64,000 bases of DNA from Rhizaria sp. SCN 62-66 (taxonomy: Eukaryota; Rhizaria, unplaced): NCBI GenBank assembly GCA_001724265.1, contig MEDY01000123.1, positions 1 to 64,000 on the forward strand, read 5' to 3'. Positions 55,685 to 64,000 of the stretch are shown piece by piece (positions within the stretch are counted from its first letter, which is position 1; each line of letters begins with the position of its first letter). The notes below the pieces were generated by a model that was not told where the DNA came from, did not search any database, and worked only from the letters and a program-made list of their open reading frames with translations. The position numbers and the translations under genes were made by a program.

Positions 55685-58363
55685 TCATTTGTTGAAGTCA
55701 AACTCGTAGTCGACATCCTCGAACTCCTCCGGGATATCATCGCCTAACGGTTTCGCAGCCGCAGCCGACGGCTTGGCGGCAGCAGCACCCGCAGCAGCAC
55801 CACCAGCGATGGTCGTGTCGACGCTGTACGTCTCATTTACACCTGCATCAGCCGCACTCGTGTTGTTCGCGTTGGTGGTTGCACCAGGAGCCGCGAGGTA
55901 GGCAGAGGCACGCGCGGACACCTGCTCACTGTCAGCATTCTTCGCATTGACAGTCGCACTGGAGACGTTGTTGTGGTTGTCCTCGTTGTCAATGTTGGCG
56001 TACATGGCCTCGATCGCGTTCGAGTCCTCCAGGTATGCGAAGCTGTCGCCGACGACGCCGGTAAAGCCCAGTCCGCCGGCGCCGCCGTGCGCGGCCACGG
56101 CCTCGTTCGTCATCGTCGCGGCGAACCCCGCGTTCGCGGCCGCCGTCGCGTCCACAACAGCCGCGTCGGTGGCGGCGGTCTTGGTCACGTCGACATCGGT
56201 GTCGCCGCAGTTGCCGTTGGCCTGGCCGAGCCCGTCGTCGTCAGCGTCGTCGAGGTGCTGGCCCGCGCCGTGGACCGCCGGCAGCGCGCCGTCGCCGGTG
56301 ATGGTGGCCGTGAAGACCGCGGAGCCGCCGACGGTGCCGGTGGCGGAGGCCGACTGCAGCCCCTCTGCGTAGCCCACGCCCGACGCCGCGACCAGGCCCA
56401 TGTAGCTGACGTTGCCGCCCGAGGTGTCGAGCGCGGAGGCGTTGTTCGCGCCGCGACCGAGGTACGTGTCGTCCTCGGAGTACGACACGTCCGCGTTGGC
56501 ACCGCTGGCGCCGATAGCGGCGGCCGCGTTGGACGGGGACGGGCCGGCGCTGTTGGTGGCGCTTGTGTTGTTGTTGGCGGCCACGGCGAGCGGCAGCGCC
56601 GAAACGCGGTCACGGGCCTCCTCGTCCGCCTCGTTGTGCTCCCCGGCCCCGGCCTTGCCGTGGCTCGCGGGGGCGGCGTCGAAGGCTTCGTAGTCGAGCG
56701 TGGCCGCGTAGCTCTCGCCCGCGGCGTTGCGGCCAGCAGACGCGCCGTTGTCGCCGGCGTCGTCACCCGTGCCGTCGCCGGTGTGCACGCGGCCGCCCTG
56801 GGGCGGGATCGACTGCGTCAGCGTCATGCCCAGCGTGTCCACCAGCTTGTTGTTGCCGGCGCCGTTGCTGCCACTGTTGTCGAGCAGGCCTGCGCCGCTG
56901 GTGTTGGTGCCGACCGGGGACGCGAACGGGTCCTGGGTCGGGTCCCACGCGCTCGCCACCGCCACGGCCGCGGTATTGCCGGTGGACTCGGCGTCCTTCG
57001 GTGCAGCGGGGTCCGCGGAGTAGGTGTCGTTGGCGTTGTGGGTGTCGTTGATGTCGATGTCGATGAAGTCCTCCGGAATGTCTTCATCAATAGTAGCCTT
57101 GCCCGCCGCGGGCGCGGACTCGGGGCCAGCAGCGGCCGCACCGGGCTCGCCGTGCGCGACGGCGTCGTCCTCGTCGTCGTCGAGCAGCGAGCGGCCCGAG
57201 GCCCCGAACGCCGACGACTGGCGCGAAGCACGGTTCTTGCCCCTGCGCCCGCCGACGCTCACAAATCCACCTGCGGCGGCCCCGAAATCATCTTCCGCGT
57301 CCGCGCCTGCGTCGGCCTCTGCATCGGCCCCCGCCACGGCCTCAGAGACGGCCTCGGACCCGGAGCTGCCGGCGGCGGCGGGCTTGGCGAGCGGGAGCAG
57401 CCCGCGCGAGGGGGGGAACGACGCAGCCGACGCCGCCACGACGGCAGCGCCAGAGTGGTCGTCGTCACGCGCGGTGACGCCGGCGACGGCGGCCGCGAGC
57501 TCGGCGTCGTCGACGGTGGCCGCGCTGGCGTCGGGCTCGTCATGCGCGCTGCCGCTCGCAACCGCGGCCGCGTTGTCGGCGTTCGCACTGCTGTTGGCGT
57601 TGGTGTTGCTGTTTGTGTTGGCGCTGGCGTTAGGGCGCGTGACCGAGACGGAGCGCGTGGTCGAGGGGCTGTGGCTGCCGGGGGCCGAGGCGGAGCCGTT
57701 GGTGAGCCCCATCATCGCAATCCCGTGAACGGCCGTGATGATCTGCGTCAGTACGGGCGGCTCCTCCAGCGCGCTGGGTGCGAACGTCTCCGCCTCGTTG
57801 CCGTTGCCGTCAGCAGCAGCAGTAGCGTCATCTGCGTTGGCACTCGCACTCGAGGGCTCGAGAAAGGAAAACTGTGGGACGATGGCCTTGCGCTGCGTGA
57901 AGGCGTGGTTGGCGAGGTTGGCCTCGGTGACGAGCACGGACCAGGTGTGGTCGAGCTCGTACGCATCGCAGAAGTCCTTGATGAGCGAGAGCACCAGTTC
58001 GTCCATGGGCGACTCAAGCAGCCGCCGCTGCAGCTGCGTGCGTGGCGGGAACGGGCCGTTAATCGGGTCAAAGTCGGCGGTGTTAACTGCACGGTGGATC
58101 GAGGCGCGGATCTGTGCCTGTGTACAGGTGTGTGGTTGTGCGTGCAGAGGTGCGGGAGTGGGAACAGTGAGTGGAGTGGTGGCAAGAACTGACATGAACG
58201 GTTGAGAGTGAGGGGTAATAGTGACGTCAATGTCCGTCGCTAACCAAGTAGATATAAAAAGGTAATTGCCAGAAATAGCACGCACCTTGATAGAAGACAG
58301 CACACCGAGATGGCCCAAGGATTCCACAACGAGTCCCTTGAGCTCGTCCCCGGTGTCGGCCAT
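55685..58363 (-). CDS. FOP/CEP43 (FGFR1OP)-like centrosomal protein
   Basis: Exons 58363-58286 and 58117-55685; 168-nt intron (GTGCGT...CAG, phase 0); 836 residues; stop TGA. Splicing gives DELKGLVVESLGHLGVLSSI then KAQIRASIHRAV, matching the FOP N-terminus (LENSGVLNRIKAELRAAVFLAL). The LisH-containing dimerisation region continues with ESPMDELVLSLIKDFCDAYE and LDHTWSVLVTEANL (about 65-100). The rest is Ala/Asp/Asn low-complexity ending in paired acidic motifs EDIPEDFIDIDIND and DDIPEEFEDVDYEFDF, like the acidic tail of FOP. FOP sits at centriolar satellites and distal centrioles and is needed for ciliogenesis, which fits the CCDC96-like gene. The intron is 56 codons long and stop-free, so retaining it would keep the frame; I remove it because donor and acceptor are good and it interrupts the FOP alignment. 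Confidence 0.83.
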   Translation of the reverse strand: MADTGDELKGLVVESLGHLGVLSSIKVRAISGNYLFISTWLATDIDVTITPHSQPFMSVLATTPLTVPTPAPLHAQPHTCTQAQIRASIHRAVNTADFDPINGPFPPRTQLQRRLLESPMDELVLSLIKDFCDAYELDHTWSVLVTEANLANHAFTQRKAIVPQFSFLEPSSASANADDATAAADGNGNEAETFAPSALEEPPVLTQIITAVHGIAMMGLTNGSASAPGSHSPSTTRSVSVTRPNASANTNSNTNANSSANADNAAAVASGSAHDEPDASAATVDDAELAAAVAGVTARDDDHSGAAVVAASAASFPPSRGLLPLAKPAAAGSSGSEAVSEAVAGADAEADAGADAEDDFGAAAGGFVSVGGRRGKNRASRQSSAFGASGRSLLDDDEDDAVAHGEPGAAAAGPESAPAAGKATIDEDIPEDFIDIDINDTHNANDTYSADPAAPKDAESTGNTAAVAVASAWDPTQDPFASPVGTNTSGAGLLDNSGSNGAGNNKLVDTLGMTLTQSIPPQGGRVHTGDGTGDDAGDNGASAGRNAAGESYAATLDYEAFDAAPASHGKAGAGEHNEADEEARDRVSALPLAVAANNNTSATNSAGPSPSNAAAAIGASGANADVSYSEDDTYLGRGANNASALDTSGGNVSYMGLVAASGVGYAEGLQSASATGTVGGSAVFTATITGDGALPAVHGAGQHLDDADDDGLGQANGNCGDTDVDVTKTAATDAAVVDATAAANAGFAATMTNEAVAAHGGAGGLGFTGVVGDSFAYLEDSNAIEAMYANIDNEDNHNNVSSATVNAKNADSEQVSARASAYLAAPGATTNANNTSAADAGVNETYSVDTTIAGGAAAGAAAAKPSAAAAKPLGDDIPEEFEDVDYEFDFNK

Positions 58364-58876
58364 CGGTAGAGTCCTGCGGATACAAGCGGGAATACAAATC
58401 GTAGAGATGTGTAAATAAGGAAATCAGTACAACACAGCAGACTAATCCGCAGAGGGTTAATAGTATAACAATAGAACGAATAAATACCCTCGATATTTCA
58501 AACCGTTGGAGCGTGCTCTACGTCTCGAGCTACAACGGCTCGTTCATCTTCGCGCTGCCCTAGAGCAGGTTCCTAAAAATCCGGTAGAAGGACGGCAATA
58601 GCCACAATGGCCTTGCGCTTTTTCTCATTAACTCCACATTCATTCGATGGATGATTATGTGACAGTTCTAGTTCATTTTACATATGTCGCATTTATTAAG
58701 TCCAATTAGCTAAATCTTACATATACCTATTATAGCTTCCCGTCGGCCCCCCCCTTGGAGCCTCTCTAACTCTCGTCTTCTCGTTCTTCTCTTACCGCAC
58801 CCGCACCGTTGCTCACTCTCTGTCTTGCTGAAACCCCACTCATTGTGAACCCCTGTCTTTGCATTTGCAGCTTGTG
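58364..58876. other. Divergent promoter region with a GC-rich island
   Basis: 513 bases between the FOP-like start (minus) and RPF2 start (plus). Mostly AT-rich, but 58505-58563 is abruptly GC-rich and reads like coding sequence (WSVLYVSSYNGSFIFALP, then TAG). A long pyrimidine tract follows at about 58735-58800. A TTTGCAG acceptor-like site 6 bases before the RPF2 ATG may mean an intron in the 5' leader. Confidence 0.5.
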
Positions 58877-60110
58877 ATGCCTGTTGATCCCAACGCTCCT
58901 CGCAAGGCCAAGACGACCAAGGGCCAGCGCGTGCTGGACAACCGCGCGCCGAAGCTGACGGAGAACGAGAAGAAGTGCATCTTCGTCCGCGGCCAGACGT
59001 GCTCGGACCTCATCTCCAAGTCCATGACGGACCTCTGCGCGCTCAAGAAGCCTGAGTCGAAGATGCTGTCGAACAAGAACCCGATCCGCCCCTTCGAGGA
59101 CGCGACTTCGCTCGAGTTCCTGACGCGCGTCAACGACTCGTCGCTCTTCTGCTTCGGCTCCCACTCCAAGAAGCGCCCGCACTCGCTCGTCTTCGGCCGC
59201 ACTTTCGACTTCCAGATCCTGGACATGCTCGAGTTCCAGATCGACCCCTCGACGTTCAAGACGATGCAGGACCTGTCGAAGGACCGCGAGACGACGTCGC
59301 GCATCGGCGCCAAGCCGCTCTTCGTCTTCATCGGCGACCAGTTCACGCACGCCGAGGACATGCGCACCTTCCGCTCGCTGCTGCTCGACATGTTCCACGG
59401 CATCGACGTCTCCAAGACCAACCTTGCCGGGCTCGACCGCGTGATCATCATCACCGCCACGGTCAACCCCTCGGACATCACCAAGAAGGTCGTCTACTTC
59501 CGCCACTACAACGTACGTCACTACGCTTTGCTTTCTTTCGAGAGTGTTTGCACGTGTTTAATCGGATATATCATGTCATTGATATATTAACATGCCAAAA
59601 ATTCATATAACGTACGACAACATTATCATTTCTCACATCTTGCTCCTTGAACTCTAATATTTTGTTACGCTTGCATCTACACTTGCACAGGTGCTGAAGA
59701 AGAAGTCCGGCACGCGCTTCCCCCGCGTCGAGCTGGAGGAGGTGGGCCCGCGCATGGACCTGACCTTCAACCGCTCCTCGTCGGGCTCGCTGGAGATCCG
59801 CAAGGAGGCGCTGCGCGTGGGCAAGGGCGCCACGATGGCCAAGCGCAAGAACGTCGAGATTGGCCAGATGGGCCAGCTGCTCGGCCGCGTCCACATGCAG
59901 AAGCAGAACCTGGACGAGATCGCGCTGGCCAAGCTCAAGGGTCTGGGTAAGCGCGTCAACACGGGGGCCAAGCGCACGCTGCCGCGCGACGCGCCCGAGC
60001 CCGGCGCGCAGCTCTCGGACGACTGGAAGGTCGTCGCCGGCGACGCGCAGAGCAAGAAGCGCTCGCGCATGCTGCCCGCCGCATACGCCAACTCTGTCAT
60101 CTCGGAGTAA
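58877..60110 (+). CDS. RPF2: Ribosome biogenesis protein RPF2 (Brix domain)
   Basis: Exons 58877-59512 and 59691-60110; 178-nt intron (GTACGT...CAG, phase 0); 351 residues; stop TAA. The Brix domain spans about 30-265: RPFEDATSLEFL, FCFGSHSKKRPHSLVFGRTF, DMLEFQI, PLFVFIGDQF, LLLDMFHGIDVSKTNLAGLD and, across the junction, YFRHYN-VLKKKSGTRFPRVE then LEEVGPRMDL. The RPF2-specific GRVHMQKQNLDEIALAKLKG follows. With RRS1, RPF2 brings the 5S RNP (5S rRNA, uL5, uL18) into pre-60S particles in the nucleolus. Length matches yeast and human (about 306-344), with no large insertion. I start at 58877 because residues before it are not RPF2-like and an acceptor-like CAG lies just upstream. Confidence 0.95.
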
Positions 60111-60870
60111 GGTGTCTTTGTGCGCCGGCGGGAAAGGGATTTGGTGGAGTTTTGTTGCGTTTGCTGTTCTTTATTATGGGGTATTGCTTTGCCGACATCT
60201 TGTCGCAGCCTTGCAACGACTAGCAGTGTTGGGGTTGAGGGACAAGAGTGGCTTGATGTACACCCGTTATTCGTTACTATAGTTTATACACAATCTATAT
60301 TTGATATCATATCTGATTTAATTCCTGAGGGGACATGCTAGGCGACTTGAATGCTTCATTTCGTAGTTTGACCGAGTTACGTTGTTGCCTAGGAGTGGCG
60401 GGAGCCGAGGGTCGGGCCGTCTGCGTCGTCGGGCTAAACTTAACAATGAATCAATCTCAACCAACTGATCGTCACAAATAGTATACGTATGATATCGTAT
60501 ATACGCATGCGCAAAATGACCAGTTTTATGTTTTATTTCTTCCAGATTTGTGTCCGAAGCAGACGCTATGCAACCCGAAAAGCTCTCATCATCACGCAGA
60601 CCGAAGACTTGTCAGCAAAGCATTTTCTTGAATGTCGCGCCACTATGTGAGCATTAATGCACTGGACGGTGTCCACTAGCGCAACAATGTGTTTGCAATA
60701 ACTCACACTTCTCTTGTTTCTACCATGCATTTCCTTGTTGATACATCCGTCGTAGTCCGTAGCATCTCCCGAGGAGACACGCTACACTCCCCGCGTTCCA
60801 ACCAGTTTCCACCAACAGTCCCGCGCCTTGCAGCGCACTTGCCCGCAGACGCCCCCGCGGCCGAAGCGCT
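60111..60870. other. Intergenic between RPF2 and MFS genes
   Basis: 760 bases. The first 600 are AT-rich without recognisable features. About 60775-60870 is GC-rich and in frame with the MFS start but lacks an ATG after the TGA at 60739, so it is probably leader. Confidence 0.55.
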
Positions 60871-63042
60871 ATGTTGCACCCTGCAGGCTCGGCCGTTGCC
60901 TCCAGTCCGGTCCCGGAGCTGTCCCCGTCGTCGTCCTCGCACAGCCACGCTGACCCCGACGTGGCCGCCGCCGCCGCCGCGAACGCTGACGCCGTCGCTG
61001 CGAGCACGGTGATCCCCGCGTTGCCCGCGTCGGTGTCGGAGACGACTGAGACGGCTGCCGTGAAGCTTGTGCACAGTCTATCGCTGTCCCGCCACAACAG
61101 CAACGCGTACGCGCACAGCCACAGCCACGGCCCGAGCCACACGTCGTCAAGCGCCAATCTGAGCAGCAACGGCAACTACGCTGCCGACGCTATTGGCGCC
61201 AGCGGTGGTGTGCACAGCGCCTACGCCCACGCTAACGCTGGCGTTGGCGGCCCTATTGCTGAAGCGTACGGCGGCAACGACACGGACGCCGAGTCCACTG
61301 ACGGCCACACGGTCACCGTCACCTCGGACGACCCCAGTCTCGCTGCGGCCGATGCCGCCGACAGCGCGGACGGGGCCGGTCTGAGCGGCGAGCACAAGCC
61401 GATGCCGCCGGACTTAGCATCGCACGTTGTGCTGCTCAAGGTGCTGTACTTTCTGCAGGGCATGTCCGCGGCGTCGTGGGGCCGCTTTGGCACGATTTAC
61501 TACCTCTCGCGCGGGCTCACGCGGTTCGAGATCGGCATCATTGAGGGGCTCATCCCGTCGATCACGATGTTCGCGTCGCCGATCTGGGGCATCGTTGCCG
61601 ACAAGCTGCACTCGCGCAAGAAGGTCGCGCTCTTCACGCAGTCAGTCTCGGTCTGCATCCTCTGTCTGCTCGCGTTTCCCGCGCTGGCGAGCGGCTTCGA
61701 GTCGATCCTGGCCATCTCGATGCTCATGGCCGCATTCGTGTCCTCGGGCATCCTCGACGCGCACACGCTCGACGTGTTGGGCAAGGATTACTTCTACGCC
61801 TACGGGCCGATCCGCATGTGGACCTCAATCTCGTGGGGCATCGGCGCGCTTTTCCTGGGCTTCCTCACAGACTCCTTCTCAGTCTACTCCATCTTTGTCG
61901 TCTATGCTATCCTCGCCACCACCTCGATCGTGGCCACATCGCGCGTTGTGCCCGAGCAGACGCACAACGAGGCGCGCCGCGCCGTGGGGCCGCCACCGCA
62001 GCTCTCGGCGCTTTTCCGGGCACTCACGCGCCCGCGCATGCTCTTCTTCCTGTTCTAGATCGCGCTCTTTGGCGCCGGCATGGCCGTTGTTGAGCGGCTG
62101 CTCTTCATCTACCTGCGCGACGACCTGGGCGCCAGCAACTTCCTCTGCGGGCTCACCGTTACCGTCACGGTTATCTTCGAGCTGCCTATCTTCATGTACG
62201 CCGACCAGCTGCTCAAGCTCTTCGGGCACCATGGCATGTTCTTGATCGCCATGGTCGCGCACACGGTCCGCGTTTTCCTCTACACGCTGCTCACGCGCGA
62301 AGCCGTCTACGCGATCCTGCCGATCGAGATCACGCACGGCATTACCTTCGCGTGTATGTGGACCGCGGCAGTCGAGTACGCCAAGATGGGCGTGCCCGAG
62401 GAGTGGTCCTCAGCCGCGCAGTCGATCCTCGCCGCCACGCTCGGCTGCGTCGGCGCGGGCGTCGGCTCCATTCTTGGCGGATACGTCATGGACCGCTACG
62501 GCGCCATCGCGCTCTACACGGGCACCGGCATCATCGGGCTCTGCACCATCGCCATGCACCTCGCCTTCCACCTCGTCACCAAGATCATCGACGAGGGCGC
62601 CGCCGACGGCCGCCACAGCGGCGGCGCGGGCGCGGGCGAGCTCGACGACGGCGTCACACTCGACGGCATCGACGTTACGATAAGCGGCAGCGCCAGCCCC
62701 GCTGCCGCCGACGGGGTGGGCGTGTCCAGGGCCGCCGCATTCGCGGTCGCCGAGACCATTGACGGCGGGGGCAGCGGCGGCGGTGTCGGCGCTGGCGGCG
62801 GGGTCCGCGAGCAGGTGCCTGTCGGACTGGCCGCGGCACCCGCTGCTAGCGGCTACAGCAAGTACAACGACGACAACGACGACGACGGCGACGACGCGGC
62901 GGCGCGGTACAATGCACAGCACCAACAGCAGCGGCAACAGCAACAGCAGCAGCAGCAGCGGCAGCGGCGCACTGCGGGCGGCGCCGTGGAGATGGGCAGA
63001 GTGGGTGGGTACCGCAGCTAGTACGTGGCCGGAAGCAAGTGA
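60871..63042 (+). CDS. 12-TM major facilitator (MFSD6/LacY-like) with two in-frame TAGs
   Basis: Single exon, 723 residues to TGA at 63040. After about 185 low-complexity residues, six membrane segments are encoded up to 62040 (starting HVVLLKVLYFLQGMSAASWG; IIEGLIPSITMFASPIWGIV; WTSISWGIGALFLGFLTDSF; YSIFVVYAILATTSIVA). The sixth is followed by the usual central loop and a seventh segment, RPRMLFFLF-TAG-IALFGAGMAVVERLLF, then five more (FLCGLTVTVTVIFELPIFMY; ITHGITFACMWTAAVEYA; SILAATLGCVGAGVGSILGG). Twelve segments in two sixes is the complete MFS layout, so the TAG at codon 396 (62056-62058) must be read as an amino acid for a full transporter. IYLRDDLGAS after TM7 resembles the MFS_1_like/MFSD6 group. 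A second TAG at 63019-63021 (codon 717) is followed seven codons later by TGA, the likely true stop. Substrate unknown. The C-terminal tail is Gly/Asp/Gln-rich. Confidence 0.87.
62925..62970 (+). repeat. CAG/CAA repeat (poly-Gln)
   Basis: Mixed CAG/CAA run in the cytosolic tail of the MFS protein, encoding mostly Gln with two Arg codons. Confidence 0.85.
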
Positions 63043-64000
63043 GCGAGTGTTCTCGCGGGAACCACTGTGGTCGTCGTGGGAACATATGGGTGTGGTGCTT
63101 AGTTCACCACAAGTTGTAGCCGGTAACATACTATTTCATCCATGGTTCCTGGCTGCTGCGAGCTTTATGATCTATGATCTCGGTCTGTGTTCACTCTTTC
63201 TGTCGTTTAACATATCGTTCATGATTAGGTTTGCTATTTAGAGTATGTTTTTGTATGTTTCTTGAATTTTCAAGGCTTGACTGTTTGCGCAATAAACTAT
63301 TCATGTCAGCCCACAATGCGAGTACGTAATTACATTGTACGTGTACAAGTACTGTACAATGCATATGTGTACAGTCGGCAAGTTGACACTAAATCAGAGT
63401 TTTTCGCTTTCAAGACGGACAAAATTAATGCTCGACGGATAACATCCTGTGCACGAAGCGTAACGTTCTGCGCACGAGCGAACCGCATCGAATTGCGTAG
63501 CTAAAATCGAGTCAAATGACCTATAATCTTGTGGGGATGCATCATGAGCGTACCGCGCGGTTCCAACAGGTACTGCACCAGGGATCGTGCTTGCGTTCAT
63601 CGGATAAAACACGATAAAGAAAAGACTAGAAAGAGTGTTCGCGCGGGGAAACACGGTGAATGGTGACACAAGCACGGTACCGGGTGGGTACACCGTGTCC
63701 CTAGCCGGTGCCTTGTGCTCGCCAAACACAGTGTCCTTTAGGATACGGCCGAGAAACGCACCATCTTCGCAATGGTTGCAAATTACCGCGAATGGAGTTG
63801 TTGAACGACTTGTTTCTGACGTTCGGATACATGTATGTAGCGATGTGCCAAGCGCTCGATTTGATGCTGCATTCCGGAAGTGGGCAGCGTGACAAGGAAA
63901 CTTTACATCGTCAAGGCGAATCCGCAGATGAAAGTGAAAAGTGCCCGCGTGGCTCTGCAAATTGATACTCATTGTGACATCGCGATAAACAAGGCAGAGT
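63043..64000. other. Terminal intergenic region
   Basis: About 960 bases after the MFS gene. An AATAAA at 63291-63296 could be its polyadenylation signal. Apart from the doubtful minus-strand frame listed separately, no gene is recognised. Confidence 0.5.
63394..63972 (-). CDS. Doubtful 192-residue open frame
   Basis: Open frame from ATG at 63972 to TGA at 63394. Composition is near 48% GC, unlike the GC-rich genes, and no motif, domain or repeat is recognised; it has about seven Cys and no low-complexity tract. With only TAA and TGA as stops, chance open frames are longer than usual here. It could be a fragment of a gene continuing past the window or simply noise. Confidence 0.15.
   Translation of the reverse strand: MSINLQSHAGTFHFHLRIRLDDVKFPCHAAHFRNAASNRALGTSLHTCIRTSETSRSTTPFAVICNHCEDGAFLGRILKDTVFGEHKAPARDTVYPPGTVLVSPFTVFPRANTLSSLFFIVFYPMNASTIPGAVPVGTARYAHDASPQDYRSFDSILATQFDAVRSCAERYASCTGCYPSSINFVRLESEKL

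Noticed and set aside
12171-62058. In-frame TAGs are the 3' ends (TAG acceptors) of unrecognised introns
   Set aside because: Real introns here start GTACGT-like, are AT-rich and 100-178 nt. I found no such donor at a suitable distance before the TAGs, and splicing would delete conserved parts (LisH of TAF5, TM7 of MFS, kinase elements).
9781-63042. Genes with TAGs are pseudogenes or sequencing errors
   Set aside because: Only TAG appears, never TAA, TGA or a frameshift, and in six genes. Decay or errors would hit all three stops and the frame.
1-64000. Bacterial-type systems, mobile elements, CRISPR arrays or viral insertions
   Set aside because: No regularly spaced repeats, transposase, integrase, capsid or reverse transcriptase motif was seen; all recognisable genes are ordinary eukaryotic nuclear genes.

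Overview
This window comes from the nuclear genome of a flagellated unicellular eukaryote whose lineage I cannot place. Coding regions are very GC-rich and full of Ala, Ser, Gly, Asp and Gln low-complexity tracts, while spacers and introns are AT-rich. I find 18 protein genes, mostly alternating in strand. Most have no intron or one. The 12 introns I place are 100-178 nt long and nearly all begin GTACGT. Two proteins tied to cilia or basal bodies (CCDC96-like and FOP/CEP43-like) point to a cell with motile flagella.

Layout, left to right: 3' end of eS31/RPS27A (+); giant SAP-domain, NuSAP-like protein (-); CCDC96-like coiled coil (+); Aurora kinase (-); giant membrane RING protein (+); 2,200-residue HAT/TPR-like protein (-); TPR protein with a presequence-like N-terminus (-); 83-residue helical protein (+); CMGC-like kinase (-); glutamate 5-kinase with PUA domain (+); AlkB-like dioxygenase (-); TAF5 (+); translin-associated factor X (-); B3GNTL1-like glycosyltransferase (+); TALE homeodomain protein (+); FOP/CEP43-like protein (-); RPF2 (+); 12-TM MFS transporter (+). 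The last kilobase holds no convincing gene.

The main discovery is that TAG appears to be a sense codon here. Six genes (RING, CMGC kinase, AlkB, TAF5, TALE homeobox, MFS) contain 13 in-frame TAGs, after each of which the same gene resumes in the same frame. The clearest are inside transmembrane segment 7 of the MFS protein, four in one kinase, and three in the homeobox gene. All 18 genes end in TAA (9) or TGA (9); none ends in TAG, and I see no in-frame TAA or TGA inside a gene. Gln is my best guess for the decoded residue, with Leu the alternative.

Secondary themes are very large low-complexity insertions inside catalytic or metal-binding domains (about 950 residues inside the RING, about 610 between the AlkB iron ligands) and the unusual GTACGT splice donor. 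The gene functions (ribosome biogenesis, transcription, centrosome/cilium, mitosis, proline synthesis, RNA processing) look like an ordinary mixed nuclear neighbourhood, not an operon or mobile island.
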